Counted from the stretch's first letter, positions 20,096 through 31,507 are shown. The stretch is 64,000 bases of DNA from Idiomarina aquatica (GCF_004362895.1 NZ_SNXI01000011.1:19812-83811), one strand, 5' to 3'. Numbers and translations are program-made. Notes: generated by a model not told the origin, from the letters alone.

Positions 20096-21141
20096 TGTCT
20101 GATCTGTCGTTTTTAAAGTTAGTTGAGCCCAGCCATTGGGTTCGAGTTCGAGAGCACGAAACCAAGATTGGCCAGGCAATTCATTCTCTGGCGCTGGAGG
20201 GAAGCTTTGAACAAAGCTTAGCCAGCGCCTGGGAGGGCGGCCAACGTGTCGCGATTGTTGGTATTCCGGAAAGCATCGGGATTAAAGCGAACCTGGGCCG
20301 TCCGGGGGCAGAAGGTGGCTGGCAGGCATTTCTGCAAAACTTTTTAAACCTACAAAAAACCGGCTTGGTTTCAACGCACGAATTATTACTCGTTGGCTCG
20401 ATTGAATGTAGCGACTTGATGCAACAAGCTGAGTCACTGAGTATCGAAGACGAGCAAGAACTTGCCGAGTTGCGGCGTCTGACTGCGATGATCGATGCGC
20501 GAGTCAGTCGCGTGTTAGCTCCTATTTTTGCGCAAGATTTTGACGTTGTTGTCATTGGTGGCGGTCACAATAACGCCTATCCGCTGCTGAAATCACTGCA
20601 TCAAGTGACAGACCAGACCGTGGGCGCCGTTAATTTGGATCCGCACGCAGACTTCCGTGCGACTGAGGGGCGGCATAGCGGTAACGGGTTTAGTTATGCG
20701 TATGTCGAGGGCATCCTCGAGTGCTATCACGTTGTGGGTTTGCATCCGGGTAAAAATTCAGCGAGTAGTCTACGCAACCTCAGCGATGCGGGTATGCGCT
20801 ATCACTCTATCCATCGCTTATTCGAGCGGTCTTTTAACGAAGTGATGGATGAAGTTGTCGCTAAAGCTGACTCATGGCAACGCCCGCTGGGTATTGAGCT
20901 AGACGTGGATGCGCTAACAGGTGTTCCGGCTAGCGCGATAAATTACAGTGGCTTGTCACTGGCGCAGGGCTTCCAGTTTGTAAAACGCCTGGCTGAGCTT
21001 CCCGATGCCAGGTATGTGCACTTGGCTGAGGCAGCTCCAAGTCTTTGTAGCGCCGGTCCTGAAGAGGGTTTAAAGGTGACAGGACAAGTGCTTTGTGAGC
21101 TAACTACAGCGTATCTTCACGGTCGTGAGCGACGCCGTTAA
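20095..21141 (+). CDS. hutG: Formimidoylglutamase HutG (arginase family)
   Basis: Last step of one histidine degradation route: N-formimidoyl-glutamate to glutamate and formamide. 348 aa. Binuclear Mn ligands of the ureohydrolase fold are visible in [18 protein letters not shown] and ELDVDAL. It is coupled to rraA by a 1-nt overlap, so it is probably cotranscribed with it rather than with hutUH. Its 3' end overlaps the convergent hutI by 38 nt. Confidence 0.92.
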   Translation: MSDLSFLKLVEPSHWVRVREHETKIGQAIHSLALEGSFEQSLASAWEGGQRVAIVGIPESIGIKANLGRPGAEGGWQAFLQNFLNLQKTGLVSTHELLLVGSIECSDLMQQAESLSIEDEQELAELRRLTAMIDARVSRVLAPIFAQDFDVVVIGGGHNNAYPLLKSLHQVTDQTVGAVNLDPHADFRATEGRHSGNGFSYAYVEGILECYHVVGLHPGKNSASSLRNLSDAGMRYHSIHRLFERSFNEVMDEVVAKADSWQRPLGIELDVDALTGVPASAINYSGLSLAQGFQFVKRLAELPDARYVHLAEAAPSLCSAGPEEGLKVTGQVLCELTTAYLHGRERRR

Positions 21142-22324
21142 GCCATAACGTTTTTAGCGGGTTAACGCCGAATTGATAGGTCAATTCGGCGGGGTTTTGT
21201 ATATCCCACAATGCCAGATGTGCTTTCATTCCAGCCTTTATTTGACCGTATTCTTTTTCAATGCCAAGCGCTTTTGCAGCATTTACGGTAACACCGCGCA
21301 AACACTCCTCCGGCGTTAACCGAAATAACGTTGCACCCATTTGCAACATCAGGGGTAAGTTGTGAATAGGCGAAGATCCCGGATTGGCATCGGTAGCCAG
21401 CGCAATCGGCACTCCGTATTGCCGCAGTAGCTTGATAGGCGGCACAGTGTCATCACGCAGAAAGTAAAATGCACCAGGCAGAAGTACCGCAACTGTGCCG
21501 TTTTCAGCCATCGCTTTTACGCCGTTCTCGTCCAGTTGCTCCAGGTGATCAGCGGATAATGCGTGGTAACGAGCTGCTAAGGCAGCACCGTTTTGATTGG
21601 TGATCTGCTCGGCATGAAGTTTGATGGGTAATTCATGGGCTTTTGCTGCTTTAAAGACACGTTCAGTCTGCTCAAGACTAAAACCGATACGTTCGCAGAA
21701 AGCATCAACCGCATCGATTAATCCCTCAGCAGCAAGTGTCGGTAAAATCTCATTAATTATTAATTCGATATAGCCATCGGCATTGTTTTTATATTCCGGA
21801 GGCAGGGCATGCGCCGCAAGCAGCGTAGTTTTGATGTTAATGGGTAATTGCTCGCCCAAAGCGCGTGCTACTTGTAATTGTTTGCGTTCGTTTTGCAGAT
21901 CCAAACCGTAGCCGGACTTAACTTCAATGGTGCCGACGCCTTGTTGCATTAATGCAGATGCACGTTTGCTGGCCAAACGCAGTAACTCATCAAAATCGGC
22001 AGCACGAGTAGCCTGGACCGTACTGGCTATCCCCCCGCCCTGTTCAGCGATTTCAGCGTAGCTTTTACCATGTAATCTTTGTGCGAATTCGTCAGCGCGA
22101 GAACCAGCCCAAACTAAGTGGGTATGGCAGTCAATTAGTGCCGGCGTCAGGCACATGCCCTGGCCGTCGATAACTGTTGCCGCTGGCGTGGCTGGTGCTT
22201 CGACAGCAGGCCCCGACCAATAAATTGATTCACCGTCAATAATCACGACCCCGTCTTCGATAATACCGTAATCGTCAGAGTTGTCGGATAGCGTTGCTAA
22301 AACGATGTTTTGTATACGTTGCAT
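21104..22324 (-). CDS. hutI: Imidazolonepropionase HutI
   Basis: Third enzyme of histidine degradation, hydrolysing 4-imidazolone-5-propionate, 406 aa. It has an amidohydrolase fold with metal ligands in [10 protein letters not shown] (His67, His69), KLHAEQ and SADHLEQ, and Asp in [10 protein letters not shown]. The substrate loop contains [12 protein letters not shown]. It is divergent from hutC across a HutC-type operator, so expression is probably induced by urocanate. Confidence 0.96.
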   Translation of the reverse strand: MQRIQNIVLATLSDNSDDYGIIEDGVVIIDGESIYWSGPAVEAPATPAATVIDGQGMCLTPALIDCHTHLVWAGSRADEFAQRLHGKSYAEIAEQGGGIASTVQATRAADFDELLRLASKRASALMQQGVGTIEVKSGYGLDLQNERKQLQVARALGEQLPINIKTTLLAAHALPPEYKNNADGYIELIINEILPTLAAEGLIDAVDAFCERIGFSLEQTERVFKAAKAHELPIKLHAEQITNQNGAALAARYHALSADHLEQLDENGVKAMAENGTVAVLLPGAFYFLRDDTVPPIKLLRQYGVPIALATDANPGSSPIHNLPLMLQMGATLFRLTPEECLRGVTVNAAKALGIEKEYGQIKAGMKAHLALWDIQNPAELTYQFGVNPLKTLWLNGVAHDREDTL

Positions 22325-22382
22325 AGCTATTATTTAACTTCGTTTTGTGGCTTTGTTATAAGAATAGCAACCTGCTTAGGTC

Positions 22383-22394
22383 TTGTATAGACAA
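22383..22394. promoter_or_regulatory. HutC operator (inverted repeat)
   Basis: TTGTATAGACAA is an inverted repeat (TTGT-4 nt-ACAA) matching the HutC-binding pattern with TTGTATA half-sites known from other proteobacteria. It lies between divergent hutI and hutC. Confidence 0.7.
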
Positions 22395-22458
22395 TTCAAT
22401 TGAACTAAACTTTGTTGCATGGGCTTTCACCAACACTGGTCACATGCAAGGGTGCCTC

Positions 22459-23163
22459 ATGGCAAAATTTTCGACAATAAAGCAGCACATCTACCAAAAA
22501 ATCGAATCCGGTGAATGGCCGGAAAATCACCCCGTCAGCTCAGAAAATGCGCTTGCCGAGGAGTTTTCAGTAAGTCGTATGACAGCACGCCGAGCACTGC
22601 AGGAGCTTGCTGATGAGGGACTAGTTATCCGAACTCAGGGTGCCGGAACGTTCGTCGCCCCAATTAAGTCACAAACGTCTTTCATGGCTATCCGAAATAT
22701 CGCCGATGAGGTGCGCAGCAGAGGCCACGATTATCGCGCCAAGGTGCATCATATGCGCGTGCAACAAGCCTCAAGTCAGGTTGCGGAAGCGTTAGCACTT
22801 GAACCCGGCGTAGACGTGCTGCATTCAACTATTGTGCATTACGAAAACGACAAACCGGTTCAGCTCGAGGAAAGGTATGTTAATCCCAACTTGGTGCCCG
22901 ACTATTTAAAGCAAGATTTTAGCAAAGTGACCCCACATGAGTATTTGTGTGTTGTGACACCACTAACGGAAGCGAGCCACCAAATAGAAGCTATTCTGCC
23001 TATCTCTGCAGTATGCCAATACCTAAGTATTGATCGGCACGAGCCCTGCTTGCGCATCATTCGCCGCACCTGGAGCTCGGGCGGTGTAGTGAGCTACGCC
23101 ATTCTGACCCACCCAGGCTCCCGCTTTAAGTTGGGTGGGCATTTGAATTTTTCGAATTCTTAG
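22459..23163 (+). CDS. hutC: Histidine utilization repressor HutC (GntR family)
   Basis: 234-aa repressor of the hut genes; urocanate is the inducer in the family. The N-terminal winged helix is MAKFSTIKQHIYQKIESGEW, then VSSENALAEEFSVSRMTARR. The C-terminal UTRA ligand domain covers about 90-230 (QLEERYVNPNLVPDY). I chose the ATG at 22459, with AAGGG about 6 nt upstream; longer in-frame readings would cross the operator. It ends 9 nt before hutU, so it is autoregulated with hutUH. Confidence 0.93.
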   Translation: MAKFSTIKQHIYQKIESGEWPENHPVSSENALAEEFSVSRMTARRALQELADEGLVIRTQGAGTFVAPIKSQTSFMAIRNIADEVRSRGHDYRAKVHHMRVQQASSQVAEALALEPGVDVLHSTIVHYENDKPVQLEERYVNPNLVPDYLKQDFSKVTPHEYLCVVTPLTEASHQIEAILPISAVCQYLSIDRHEPCLRIIRRTWSSGGVVSYAILTHPGSRFKLGGHLNFSNS

Positions 23164-23172
23164 GAGTACGTC

Positions 23173-24855
23173 ATGAGTCAACCACGACTTGATACATCAA
23201 GAACAATTAAAGCCGATACCGGTACTGAAATATCCTGCGCTAATTGGCAGATCGAAGCGGCGAAACGCATGTTGATGAACAATCTCGATGACGAGGTGGC
23301 GGAGCATCCTCAGGCGCTAGTCGTATATGGTGGCATAGGTCGAGCTGCCCGTAACTGGCCTTGTTATGACAAAATTATAGAAACCCTGGAGCGGCTTAAA
23401 CCAGATGAATCATTACTGATTCAGTCAGGCAAACCGGTGGGTGTATTTCCAACACATGAGGATGCGCCGCGCGTGCTCATCGCAAATTCAAACTTAGTGC
23501 CTGAGTGGGCTAATTGGGAGCATTTTAACGAGCTCGATAAAAAGGGCTTGATGATGTACGGCCAAATGACCGCAGGTTCCTGGATTTACATTGGCTCACA
23601 AGGCATTGTGCAAGGTACCTACGAAACCTTCGGTGCGGTAGCTCGACAACACTTTAATGGCGATGCTAAAGGTAAGTGGATACTGACTGGCGGGCTCGGT
23701 GGCATGGGTGGCGCGCAGCCACTGGCGGCGACCATGGCTGGTTTTTGTATGCTGGCGGTAGAATGTGACGAGAGCCGTATCGATTTTAGATTGCGTACAG
23801 GCTACGTTGACCATAAAGCAACCTCTCTGGATGAGGCAATGACGCTAATAAAAAGCGCGTTAAACAAGGGCGATGCTATCTCGGTTGGGTTACTGGGTAA
23901 TGCCGCCGACGTTTATAGCGAGATGCAGGAGCAAGGTGTGTTACCTGACGTGGTTACCGACCAAACGTCGGCTCACGACCCGCTGCATGGCTACTTACCG
24001 CAAGGATGGACGCTGCAACAGTATCATCAGCAGCAACAGCAAGACCCACAGGGCACGGTGAGCGCTGCTAAGCAATCGATGGCAGTGCAGGTCAAGGCCA
24101 TGCTGCATTTTCAGCAACAGGGTGCTGCTGTGCTGGATTACGGTAATAATATTCGGCAAATGGCAAAAGATGTCGGTGTTGAGCATGCATTTGACTTCCC
24201 GGGCTTTGTACCAGCCTACATTAGGCCGTTGTTCTGTGAGGGTATAGGGCCTTTCCGGTGGGTCGCGCTATCGGGAGATCCTGAGGATATTTATAAAACC
24301 GACGAAAAGGTTAAAGAGCTAATCCCGGACAACCCGCATCTGCACAACTGGCTGGATATGGCTAAAGAGCGCATTTCGTTTCAGGGGTTGCCGGCAAGGA
24401 TTTGTTGGATTGGTTTAAAAGACCGCGCGCGTATTGCTAAGGCGTTCAACCAGATGGTCAAAAATGGTGAGTTAAAAGCGCCGATTGTAATAGGGCGTGA
24501 TCATCTGGATTCAGGCTCTGTGGCTAGCCCCAATCGTGAAACCGAAAGCATGAAAGATGGCTCAGATGCAGTGTCTGACTGGCCGTTGCTCAATGCGTTA
24601 TTAAATACCGCTGGCGGCGCAACCTGGGTAAGTTTACACCATGGTGGTGGCGTTGGTATGGGTTATTCGCAGCATGCCGGGGTTGTAATTGTTGCCGACG
24701 GCACGGATGCAGCAGAAAAACGCCTGGGTCGTGTGTTATGGAATGACCCCGGAACTGGTGTTATGCGTCATGCCGATGCGGGATATGATATCGCCAAAGA
24801 TTGTGCCAGGGAGCAGGGCTTAGATTTGCCAATGCTCGAGAATCAAACATCGTAG
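23173..24855 (+). CDS. hutU: Urocanate hydratase HutU
   Basis: Second enzyme of histidine degradation, urocanate to imidazolonepropionate, using a tightly bound NAD. 560 aa, full length. NAD-binding glycine-rich segment [10 protein letters not shown] at 173-182. Other family blocks are [33 protein letters not shown] and [15 protein letters not shown]. It follows hutC by 9 nt and precedes hutH by 28 nt. Confidence 0.98.
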   Translation: MSQPRLDTSRTIKADTGTEISCANWQIEAAKRMLMNNLDDEVAEHPQALVVYGGIGRAARNWPCYDKIIETLERLKPDESLLIQSGKPVGVFPTHEDAPRVLIANSNLVPEWANWEHFNELDKKGLMMYGQMTAGSWIYIGSQGIVQGTYETFGAVARQHFNGDAKGKWILTGGLGGMGGAQPLAATMAGFCMLAVECDESRIDFRLRTGYVDHKATSLDEAMTLIKSALNKGDAISVGLLGNAADVYSEMQEQGVLPDVVTDQTSAHDPLHGYLPQGWTLQQYHQQQQQDPQGTVSAAKQSMAVQVKAMLHFQQQGAAVLDYGNNIRQMAKDVGVEHAFDFPGFVPAYIRPLFCEGIGPFRWVALSGDPEDIYKTDEKVKELIPDNPHLHNWLDMAKERISFQGLPARICWIGLKDRARIAKAFNQMVKNGELKAPIVIGRDHLDSGSVASPNRETESMKDGSDAVSDWPLLNALLNTAGGATWVSLHHGGGVGMGYSQHAGVVIVADGTDAAEKRLGRVLWNDPGTGVMRHADAGYDIAKDCAREQGLDLPMLENQTS

Positions 24856-24883
24856 CGTTTAGCATTACGAAAAAGGAATTGTT

Positions 24884-26407
24884 ATGAGTAGTTTTCCGTT
24901 AAATCCGGGCCAGCTAACACTGGCAGATCTGCGCCAGTGGTACTTTGCTTCGCATACGCTGAAGCTCAGTGAAGCAGCTGTTACTGACATTAATCAATCA
25001 GCAGAGACCGTAGCTAACGTACTGGAGCGCGGGCAAACAGTTTATGGTATCAACACCGGGTTTGGTTTGTTGGCCAACACCCGGATACCGCCAGAACGCT
25101 TGACTGACTTACAACGCAGGATCGTATTATCGCACTCCGTGGGAACGGGCGAATTGCTGGCTGACGATGTGGTGCGGCTGATGCTATTGCTTAAGGTTAA
25201 TTCCTTGTCACGGGGGTTTTCCGGCATTCGTTTAAGGGTCATTGATGCCTTAATTGCACTGCTGAATCACCAAGTATATCCATGTATTCCCAGCAAGGGT
25301 TCGGTGGGAGCGTCAGGCGATCTGGCACCGCTTGCTCACATGGTATTGCCGCTATTAGGCGAGGGCGAAGTGCGATTCCAGGGCAAGATATTGCCAGCTA
25401 CTGAAGGGCTTAAAAAAGCCGGGCTGGAGCCGCTTGAGTTGGCTCCGAAAGAAGGTTTAGCTTTGTTGAATGGTACTCAGGCTTCAACAGCTCTGGCATT
25501 GGCAGGACTGTTTAAAATCGAGCGGGTTTTTCATAGCGCTATTACCATTGGAGCCATGTCGGTGGAAGCGGCGATGGGCTCTCGGTCGCCTTTTGATGCG
25601 CGTATTCACCAGGTTCGTGGACAGCATGGACAACAACAGGTTGCAGCTGCCTTCAGGGATATTCTTACCGATAGCTCTGCTATCGCTAAAGATCATGAGA
25701 ACTGCGAGAAAGTACAGGACCCCTATTCACTGCGTTGCCAGCCGCAAGTGATGGGAGCCGCCTATGACAACCTCAAACATGCGGCGACCATTCTGGAGCG
25801 CGAGGCTAACGGGGTAACTGATAATCCGCTGGTATTTAGCGAACAACAGGATATTTTATCCGGCGGCAACTTCCATGCAGAGCCGGTTGCGATGGCAGCG
25901 GATATCATTGCTATTGCTGCAAGTGAGGTCGGTTCTATTTCTGAACGTCGGGGCGCTTTGTTGATCGATAAACACCTGAGCAACTTGCCGCCGTTTTTGG
26001 TTAATGACGGTGGCGTTAATTCCGGGTTTATGATGGCGCAAGTGACCGCAGCAGCGCTGGCATCCGAAAACAAGAGTCTGGCGCATCCTGCTTCGGTCGA
26101 CAGTATTCCGACATCGGCTAACCAGGAGGATCACGTATCGATGGCTACCTATGCGGCCCGTCGCCTCGGCGATATCGCCGATAATATTGCTGATATTGTT
26201 GCCATCGAATGGCTCGAAGCGGCACAAGGACTGGACTTTAGACGGCCGTTAAAAGCGTCTGACAAAATTGAAGTGGCTTACAGCTGTTTACGTGACCAGG
26301 TACCTTTTTATGATCAGGACCGCTACTTCGCGCCGGATATTAAAGCCGCCAGTGACTTAATCAAAGCGGGTGCTTTAGGCATGACATTGGCAGACTTTAC
26401 CGTTTAG
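24884..26407 (+). CDS. hutH: Histidine ammonia-lyase HutH
   Basis: First enzyme of histidine degradation, histidine to urocanate and ammonia, 507 aa. The MIO prosthetic group forms from Ala-Ser-Gly at 143-145 in [12 protein letters not shown]. Also seen are [22 protein letters not shown] and [14 protein letters not shown]. The AAGGA ribosome-binding site is well spaced. The last 11 nt overlap the convergent yiiD. Confidence 0.98.
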   Translation: MSSFPLNPGQLTLADLRQWYFASHTLKLSEAAVTDINQSAETVANVLERGQTVYGINTGFGLLANTRIPPERLTDLQRRIVLSHSVGTGELLADDVVRLMLLLKVNSLSRGFSGIRLRVIDALIALLNHQVYPCIPSKGSVGASGDLAPLAHMVLPLLGEGEVRFQGKILPATEGLKKAGLEPLELAPKEGLALLNGTQASTALALAGLFKIERVFHSAITIGAMSVEAAMGSRSPFDARIHQVRGQHGQQQVAAAFRDILTDSSAIAKDHENCEKVQDPYSLRCQPQVMGAAYDNLKHAATILEREANGVTDNPLVFSEQQDILSGGNFHAEPVAMAADIIAIAASEVGSISERRGALLIDKHLSNLPPFLVNDGGVNSGFMMAQVTAAALASENKSLAHPASVDSIPTSANQEDHVSMATYAARRLGDIADNIADIVAIEWLEAAQGLDFRRPLKASDKIEVAYSCLRDQVPFYDQDRYFAPDIKAASDLIKAGALGMTLADFTV

Positions 26408-27296
26408 CTAAAACCACGAAGCGGCCGGTGAATTCTGCCACCGGCCGATCGTCATCTAAAATTTGAGACTTCATCGTCAGGCGGGCATTTTTGCCCTCTT
26501 TAAGAGCCGAAAAATCTCCGGTTACGTCACTTAAGCGTGCAACTGAACGTGGTTCTTGTGTGACCGGTTTGTGATAATGGATATTTCCGTCTCCCAGTAC
26601 TACTGAGCCCTCTAACCCCCGTTCCAACAGTTGTAAGTGCAATAAGCCCCAGCAGGTGAGCGTGCCCAGCGAATAAATACTACCGGCAAACATAGTGCCG
26701 TGGACGTTAATGTTGCGCGATAATACCGCCCGGGTTTCAAATAGGCGGCCAGTGTACTGGTGTATCTTAATACCCATTGCATCAGATATGGGGATATCGT
26801 TTTGCCAGGTCTGTTGCAGCTCGGCACACCACTCAGGCCGGTAGATGATGCGGTTTTGCTCGCTAAACGATTTACGTAACTGGTGTTCAGCCATGGGGTT
26901 ATTTACGGTATTGCCTTCTTCAGCAATGTAGTAACCGCATTTTTTATAAAAACCAATGGTATTGTCGCGTGAGTTAATCACGACGTGTTGTGCGCCTTCA
27001 TTTCTGGCCGCCAATTCGAGTGCGTAAATAATAGCTACGCCGTGGCCTTCGCCCCGATATTCGGGCGCTACAGCCATAAAACGAATCTGAGCTTCCTCAG
27101 GACTGTTAAAGTGCACACGGCCCACCGCCACAGCTTCACCGGCTGCATTGACGACCATGCGGTGTTGGCCAACCTGATCATACTCGTCTTGCTCCGAGCC
27201 TCGTGGTCGTTGAAAGGGTTCGCGCAGCACCCGCCAGCGTAAGTCATAGTAACGCTCGAGTTGTTGCTGTGTTTCCGGGGTAATAACTTTGTACAT
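26397..27296 (-). CDS. yiiD: YiiD-like GNAT acetyltransferase / hotdog thioesterase
   Basis: Two-domain protein of 299 aa, close to E. coli YiiD (329 aa). The N-terminal GNAT domain (1-140) has [23 protein letters not shown] for acetyl-CoA binding. The C-terminal YiiD-type hotdog domain (about 155-295) has [21 protein letters not shown] and [15 protein letters not shown]. coli YiiD has been linked to initiation of fatty acid synthesis; that role here is by analogy. It is the last gene of yihY-dtd-yiiD, an order kept in E. coli. Confidence 0.88.
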   Translation of the reverse strand: MYKVITPETQQQLERYYDLRWRVLREPFQRPRGSEQDEYDQVGQHRMVVNAAGEAVAVGRVHFNSPEEAQIRFMAVAPEYRGEGHGVAIIYALELAARNEGAQHVVINSRDNTIGFYKKCGYYIAEEGNTVNNPMAEHQLRKSFSEQNRIIYRPEWCAELQQTWQNDIPISDAMGIKIHQYTGRLFETRAVLSRNINVHGTMFAGSIYSLGTLTCWGLLHLQLLERGLEGSVVLGDGNIHYHKPVTQEPRSVARLSDVTGDFSALKEGKNARLTMKSQILDDDRPVAEFTGRFVVLAKR

Positions 27297-27736
27297 TAAT
27301 CGACCCTTAACTCAAACGTGACTGGTCCATCGTTAACCAAAGACACTTGCATGTCGGCGGCGAACTGACCGGTTTCTACAGCAATACCTTGTTGCTTTAG
27401 TGCGTCGCAAAATACTTCGTAGAGCTGTTTGGCTTGCTCCGGGGTTGCAGCTGACGAAAACGAGGGCCGGCGACCTTTGCGGGTATCGGCGGCAAGTGTA
27501 AACTGAGAAACAACCAGTGCTGATAGTTTCTGGTCTAGCAGGCTTTCGTTCATTTTGCCGTCGGCGTCACTAAATATACGGTAACCGGCAATGCGTGCGG
27601 CTAATTTTTTGGCTTTATCTTCGTTATCTGCATGCTCTACACCCAGCAGTATCAGTAAACCCGGACCAATCTCGCCAATGGTCTGTTGTTCAACCTCTAC
27701 TTTTGCTTGTGAGACACGTTGCAGTAGTCCAATCAT
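27296..27736 (-). CDS. dtd: D-aminoacyl-tRNA deacylase
   Basis: Removes D-amino acids and glycine mischarged on tRNA, 146 aa (E. coli 145). The active-site motifs [18 protein letters not shown] and NDGPVTFEL, including the cross-subunit Gly-Pro motif region, are present. It overlaps yihY upstream by 4 nt and yiiD downstream by 1 nt. Confidence 0.97.
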   Translation of the reverse strand: MIGLLQRVSQAKVEVEQQTIGEIGPGLLILLGVEHADNEDKAKKLAARIAGYRIFSDADGKMNESLLDQKLSALVVSQFTLAADTRKGRRPSFSSAATPEQAKQLYEVFCDALKQQGIAVETGQFAADMQVSLVNDGPVTFELRVD

Positions 27737-28584
27737 TCGTCCTTGTCCTTCGATCTACGGTTCAGGTATTGATATTCTTCCAGGCTGACAGTCAGCTCTG
27801 CACCAACTAACACTATGTTCCAGGATAAATAAATCCAGATAAGCAAAATGGGAACCGTCGCTAACGCACCATAAATGGCCTGATAAGTGGGAAAGTGCGT
27901 GATATATAACGAGAAGATTTGTTTACTAAGTTCAAACAAAATAGCGGCAATGACGGCACCAAAAGCGGCATAACGGAACTTAACGGTACGATTAGGTACC
28001 AGCTGATAAAGCAGAACAAATGCCACAAAGCTGGTTACAACGGGAACAAACCACAGCATAAAACTGCGCACACCGGATACATATTCTTCCGCAAACTGCG
28101 TCAGAGAAATGAGATAAGAGGTTGCAGCTAACCCTGAACCAATAAGCACGGGCCCGAGCGTGAGTATCATCCAGTAAATGGCCAACGACACAATAAAGCG
28201 CCTTTTACTGGTGTCTCGCCAGATAGTATTTAGCGTGGAGTCGATGGCTGAAATCAGCATCACCGCGACCACAAATAAAAAGCCAATGCCTACAGCTGTC
28301 ATTCGTGAGGCGTTAGCGACAAACTCGTCGATATACTGTTTGAGTTGCTCGCCTGATGTCGGCAGTAAATTAGCGATCAAAGCGTCTTCAATATTGCGCT
28401 GTAACTGTTCGAATACCGGAAACGCCGAAAAAATAGTAAACATAACAACAATCAGCGGCACCAACGACAGCAGACTGACGTAGGTAAGATGACCTGCCGT
28501 GACGTTGATTTTATCAGCAGAGCAGCGTTGTCCGAAATACTTAAAGAACTGCGCACCCTGTTGTAGCTTTTGCTGCCAATCCAT
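27733..28584 (-). CDS. yihY: YihY family inner membrane protein (UPF0761)
   Basis: Integral membrane protein of unknown function, once misnamed RNase BN. 283 aa from the ATG at 28584; a TTG at 28614 would add 10 residues. Six predicted helices. Conserved blocks are [43 protein letters not shown] and [18 protein letters not shown]. First gene of yihY-dtd-yiiD, divergent from an SDR gene. Confidence 0.9.
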   Translation of the reverse strand: MDWQQKLQQGAQFFKYFGQRCSADKINVTAGHLTYVSLLSLVPLIVVMFTIFSAFPVFEQLQRNIEDALIANLLPTSGEQLKQYIDEFVANASRMTAVGIGFLFVVAVMLISAIDSTLNTIWRDTSKRRFIVSLAIYWMILTLGPVLIGSGLAATSYLISLTQFAEEYVSGVRSFMLWFVPVVTSFVAFVLLYQLVPNRTVKFRYAAFGAVIAAILFELSKQIFSLYITHFPTYQAIYGALATVPILLIWIYLSWNIVLVGAELTVSLEEYQYLNRRSKDKDE

Positions 28585-28669
28585 CGTTGTTTTCACGCGT
28601 GAGTCCTGAGCCAATTTGTGATTAAGATACGTATCAGTACGTACTATATCATGTGGGAGTTTATCACTT

Positions 28670-29386
28670 ATGGCAATGGTGGTGTTCGGAGCAGCAGGCG
28701 GACTAGGCTGTGCGATAACGGAGCGTTTGGTTCATGAGTTCCCGGAGCAACAGGTAATTGCTATTTCTCGTCAGCCAACTAAGCGTCGTATCGCCGGCGT
28801 TCAATATATTGCGCTGGGTGAGTACAGTGAACAAAGTTTGAGTCAATGGGTGTCCAATTTTAAGCAAACCGGAGCGCAACTTGATGGCGTGGTCTCCACC
28901 ATCGGTATGTTGCACGATGAAGAAGCATTTCCGGAGAAGCAACTAGCAGATATCACAGCGGATAATCTGGAAAAGTTGTTTGCCGTTAACGCGGCTGCTC
29001 CGATGCTGATCCTCAAGCATTGCCAGTCGTTATTCGATAAGAAACACAAGGCATTTTTTGTTCAGTTATCGGCTAAAGTGGGTAGTATAGAGGACAATTA
29101 CCTGGGTGGCTGGTACGCGTATCGGGCGTCAAAAGCCGCGCTCAACATGCTGTTAAAAACAGCCTCGATAGAGTTAAAACGCAGTCATAAGAAGCTGGTT
29201 GTTGCGGCGATTCATCCCGGAACAACGGATACCCGGTTATCGAAGCCTTTTCAAAAGCGCGTACCTGAAGGCAAGCTCTATTCTGCTTCCTTGTCCGCTA
29301 AGCGTATTGTGCACGTGATAAAAGGATTAACCCCTGATAAGTCAGGAGGACTGTTTCACTGGGATGGAGTAAAATTACCTTATTAG
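28670..29386 (+). CDS. SDR family short-chain dehydrogenase (CsgA/C-factor-like)
   Basis: Rossmann-fold NAD(P)-dependent oxidoreductase of 238 aa. The dinucleotide motif FGAAGGLGCAI is at residues 6-16. The catalytic YxxxK is YRASKAALNML, with the preceding Ser in QLSAKVGS. Similar to the C-signal/C-factor subgroup of SDRs; the substrate is unknown. GGGAG stands about 9 nt before the ATG. Confidence 0.85.
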   Translation: MAMVVFGAAGGLGCAITERLVHEFPEQQVIAISRQPTKRRIAGVQYIALGEYSEQSLSQWVSNFKQTGAQLDGVVSTIGMLHDEEAFPEKQLADITADNLEKLFAVNAAAPMLILKHCQSLFDKKHKAFFVQLSAKVGSIEDNYLGGWYAYRASKAALNMLLKTASIELKRSHKKLVVAAIHPGTTDTRLSKPFQKRVPEGKLYSASLSAKRIVHVIKGLTPDKSGGLFHWDGVKLPY

Positions 29387-29448
29387 ATGTCATTATTGCA
29401 TTTAGTCTGCAAATGGTTCTAAATTGGTAAAAAACCAAGGAGCATCAC

Positions 29449-29691
29449 ATGTTATACATCCTCGCGATCTTATTGCCGCCGTTGGCGGTGTTATTCACCG
29501 GTAAAATATTTCAGTTTATTTTTAATCTTATTTTGGCGGCTGTCGGTGTGATTTTAGCCGTGGTCACGCTGGGCGCGTTCGGTTTAATCTATATTCTCGC
29601 TATCATTCACGCGATCATCATTGTGCATGGACACCGCCAGGAAAAACGTGACGAACGGTTAGTGCGTGCAGTGCGGGGGGATAAAAAATGA
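29449..29691 (+). CDS. yqaE: Pmp3/YqaE family small membrane protein
   Basis: 80 aa with two hydrophobic helices. The family pattern LAILLPPLAVLFTG followed by FNLILA and HAIIIV is clear. Members are small proteolipids linked to membrane potential and salt stress. The charged C-terminal tail is longer than in E. coli YqaE (52 aa). It overlaps the next lipoprotein gene by 4 nt, so the two are coupled. Confidence 0.85.
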   Translation: MLYILAILLPPLAVLFTGKIFQFIFNLILAAVGVILAVVTLGAFGLIYILAIIHAIIIVHGHRQEKRDERLVRAVRGDKK

Positions 29692-30320
29692 GGCTATTAG
29701 CCGCAGTTACGGCAGTTTTATTGTTAACGGGGTGCCAGACGGCTTATTACTCGACAATGGAAAAACTGGGTATCGAAAAACGCGATATATTGGTTGACCG
29801 TGTTGACGAGGCCAAAGATTCTCAAGGTGAGGCACAGGAAGAGTTTCGTTCAGCTTTAGAGCGTCTGGATACCATGCTTAACATTGATGGTGGCGAGCTG
29901 GAAGAGCAGTACAATGCCCTGAATGACGATTACGAAGCCAGCAAATCCGCAGCTGAGCGCGTACGTGAACGTATTGATGCCGTCGACAATGTCGCTCAGG
30001 ACTTATTTGATGAGTGGAGTGAGGAGTTAGAACAATATTCTAATGATTCGATGCGCCGCCAAAGTGAACGCCAACTGCGCGAAACAGAGCGCCGTTACGC
30101 CGACCTGATTCGTACCATGGAACGAGCTGCGAGCAAGATGGATCCGGTGTTGGCGAAGTTACAGGATAACGTTCTGTATCTTAAACATAACCTTAATGCA
30201 CAGGCAATTAGTGCCATTCGAGGCGAGTTTGATAATTTACAGGTGGATATCCGCGATTTAATCAAAGAAATGGAAGCGGCGATTGCTGAATCGGATAAGT
30301 TTATTGCGTCGATGAACTAA
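29688..30320 (+). CDS. DUF2959 family lipoprotein, coiled coil
   Basis: 210-aa predicted lipoprotein. Signal peptide 1-15 with lipobox LLTG-Cys16. The rest is largely helical with heptad patterns (SERQLRETERRYADLI, MDPVLAKLQDNVLYLKHNLNAQAI), the DUF2959 pattern found in marine gammaproteobacteria. No enzymatic motif is seen. Asp/Gln follow the cysteine only loosely (CQT), suggesting outer-membrane sorting. It is coupled to the YqaE-like gene. Confidence 0.8.
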   Translation: MRLLAAVTAVLLLTGCQTAYYSTMEKLGIEKRDILVDRVDEAKDSQGEAQEEFRSALERLDTMLNIDGGELEEQYNALNDDYEASKSAAERVRERIDAVDNVAQDLFDEWSEELEQYSNDSMRRQSERQLRETERRYADLIRTMERAASKMDPVLAKLQDNVLYLKHNLNAQAISAIRGEFDNLQVDIRDLIKEMEAAIAESDKFIASMN

Positions 30321-30377
30321 GCGGCTCGCTCGTTACGTATGCAATACCTAGTCACAGCAAATAAAGGATAGCTTTGA

Positions 30378-30890
30378 ATGTCAATTTTATTAATTGGCGG
30401 TAGTCGCCGAAAAGACTCACTTAATACAAAAGTTAAACATCGTATTGCAGAGGTCGCTGATAAATACGGTATTCACTACAAGTTACTTGATGCCGATGCA
30501 CTTGATGCACCGATTTATCACGGTGATTATGAAGCAGCTGAAGGCGTGCCGGAGTCGATGCAAACGTTGGCGCGGGAAATAAAAGCTGCGTCTAAGGTTG
30601 TGTTAATCAGCCCGGAATATAATTCATCTGTGTCGCCATTAATTAAAAACGCTATCGACTGGGTTTCTCGAGTTGAGAGCCAGGCATGGCAAAACAAAAA
30701 GGTGCTCTTAGGCGCGGCGTCACCGGGTGGTTTAGGCGGAATTCGTGGTTTGATGCACTTGCGCGACATTTTGGGCAATGTGCAGGCCTGGACTGCGCCT
30801 AATTTCGCTATCTGCCCAAACGCCAATGACGAAACCATTGCAAATATGGACGAGTCATTTCTGAAAAGCTTTCTGGAGCAGGGTGATTAG
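30378..30890 (+). CDS. NADPH-dependent FMN reductase (chromate/quinone reductase-like)
   Basis: Flavodoxin-like oxidoreductase of 170 aa. The phosphate-binding loop is GGSRRKDSLNTKV and the flavin-site motif is ISPEYNSSVSPLIKNAIDWVSR. Probably reduces FMN or quinones in the cytoplasm; the physiological substrate is unknown. Its end overlaps the convergent TetR gene by 4 nt. Confidence 0.87.
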   Translation: MSILLIGGSRRKDSLNTKVKHRIAEVADKYGIHYKLLDADALDAPIYHGDYEAAEGVPESMQTLAREIKAASKVVLISPEYNSSVSPLIKNAIDWVSRVESQAWQNKKVLLGAASPGGLGGIRGLMHLRDILGNVQAWTAPNFAICPNANDETIANMDESFLKSFLEQGD

Positions 30891-31507
30891 TCTCTCTGGC
30901 TAAGGCCGTCGAGATAAGTTTCGATGGCCTTACTGCCATACTCACTTAAATCAAAATAGTTGCTGTCGAGTAACCAGTTGTAAATTAATCCATCAACCAT
31001 ACCGAAAAGGCCAATCACCGCCATTCTGGGGTCAGTCTCGGGTTTTAATTGCTGATCCTGCAATGCTTTCTCGAACAACGTTTCGAAGTCTTCTATGCAT
31101 TCATTCCGACCACTGACATGACGCAATTTTATGGGGTTGACTTCATCAACGTATTCACACTTGTGCAGTAAAATACTGGCTAGCGCCTGTACCCGCTCAT
31201 TACTTTGAATTCGGGTAAGAAACTCAATGGTGCGTTTACGGATTTCCTTTAAGGCGTCGTAGTCTTTGAGTTCAGCGATGTGCTCGCGCATCTCGTCTAT
31301 GGGTAACCGAACTCGATCCATCAGTGACTCGATCAAATCCTGTTTATGACGAAAGTGGTGGTAGATGGCGCCGCGAGTTACTCCTGCTTGCTCTGCAACC
31401 TGGGCCATAGACGTGTGGGCGACACCATTTTTACCGAACAGAAGTTCGGCTGCATCGAGCAATTTAGCCCGCGTTTCCATGGCATCTTCTTTAGTCCGTC
31501 TTACCAA
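30887..31507 (-). CDS. TetR family regulator (AcrR/TtgR-like)
   Basis: 206 aa. The N-terminal helix-turn-helix (residues 10-55) includes RAKLLDAAELLFGKNGV and QAGVTRGAIYHHFRHKQDL, typical of AcrR-type efflux repressors. The C-terminal ligand domain is diverged. No efflux genes are adjacent; it is convergent with the FMN reductase and faces the DUF3081-trhA pair 194 nt away. Target genes cannot be deduced. Confidence 0.9.
   Translation of the reverse strand: MVRRTKEDAMETRAKLLDAAELLFGKNGVAHTSMAQVAEQAGVTRGAIYHHFRHKQDLIESLMDRVRLPIDEMREHIAELKDYDALKEIRKRTIEFLTRIQSNERVQALASILLHKCEYVDEVNPIKLRHVSGRNECIEDFETLFEKALQDQQLKPETDPRMAVIGLFGMVDGLIYNWLLDSNYFDLSEYGSKAIETYLDGLSQRD

Noticed and set aside
22345..22458. 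Longer hutC start
   Set aside because: It would run across the HutC operator, and the conserved N-terminus begins at the ATG at 22459.
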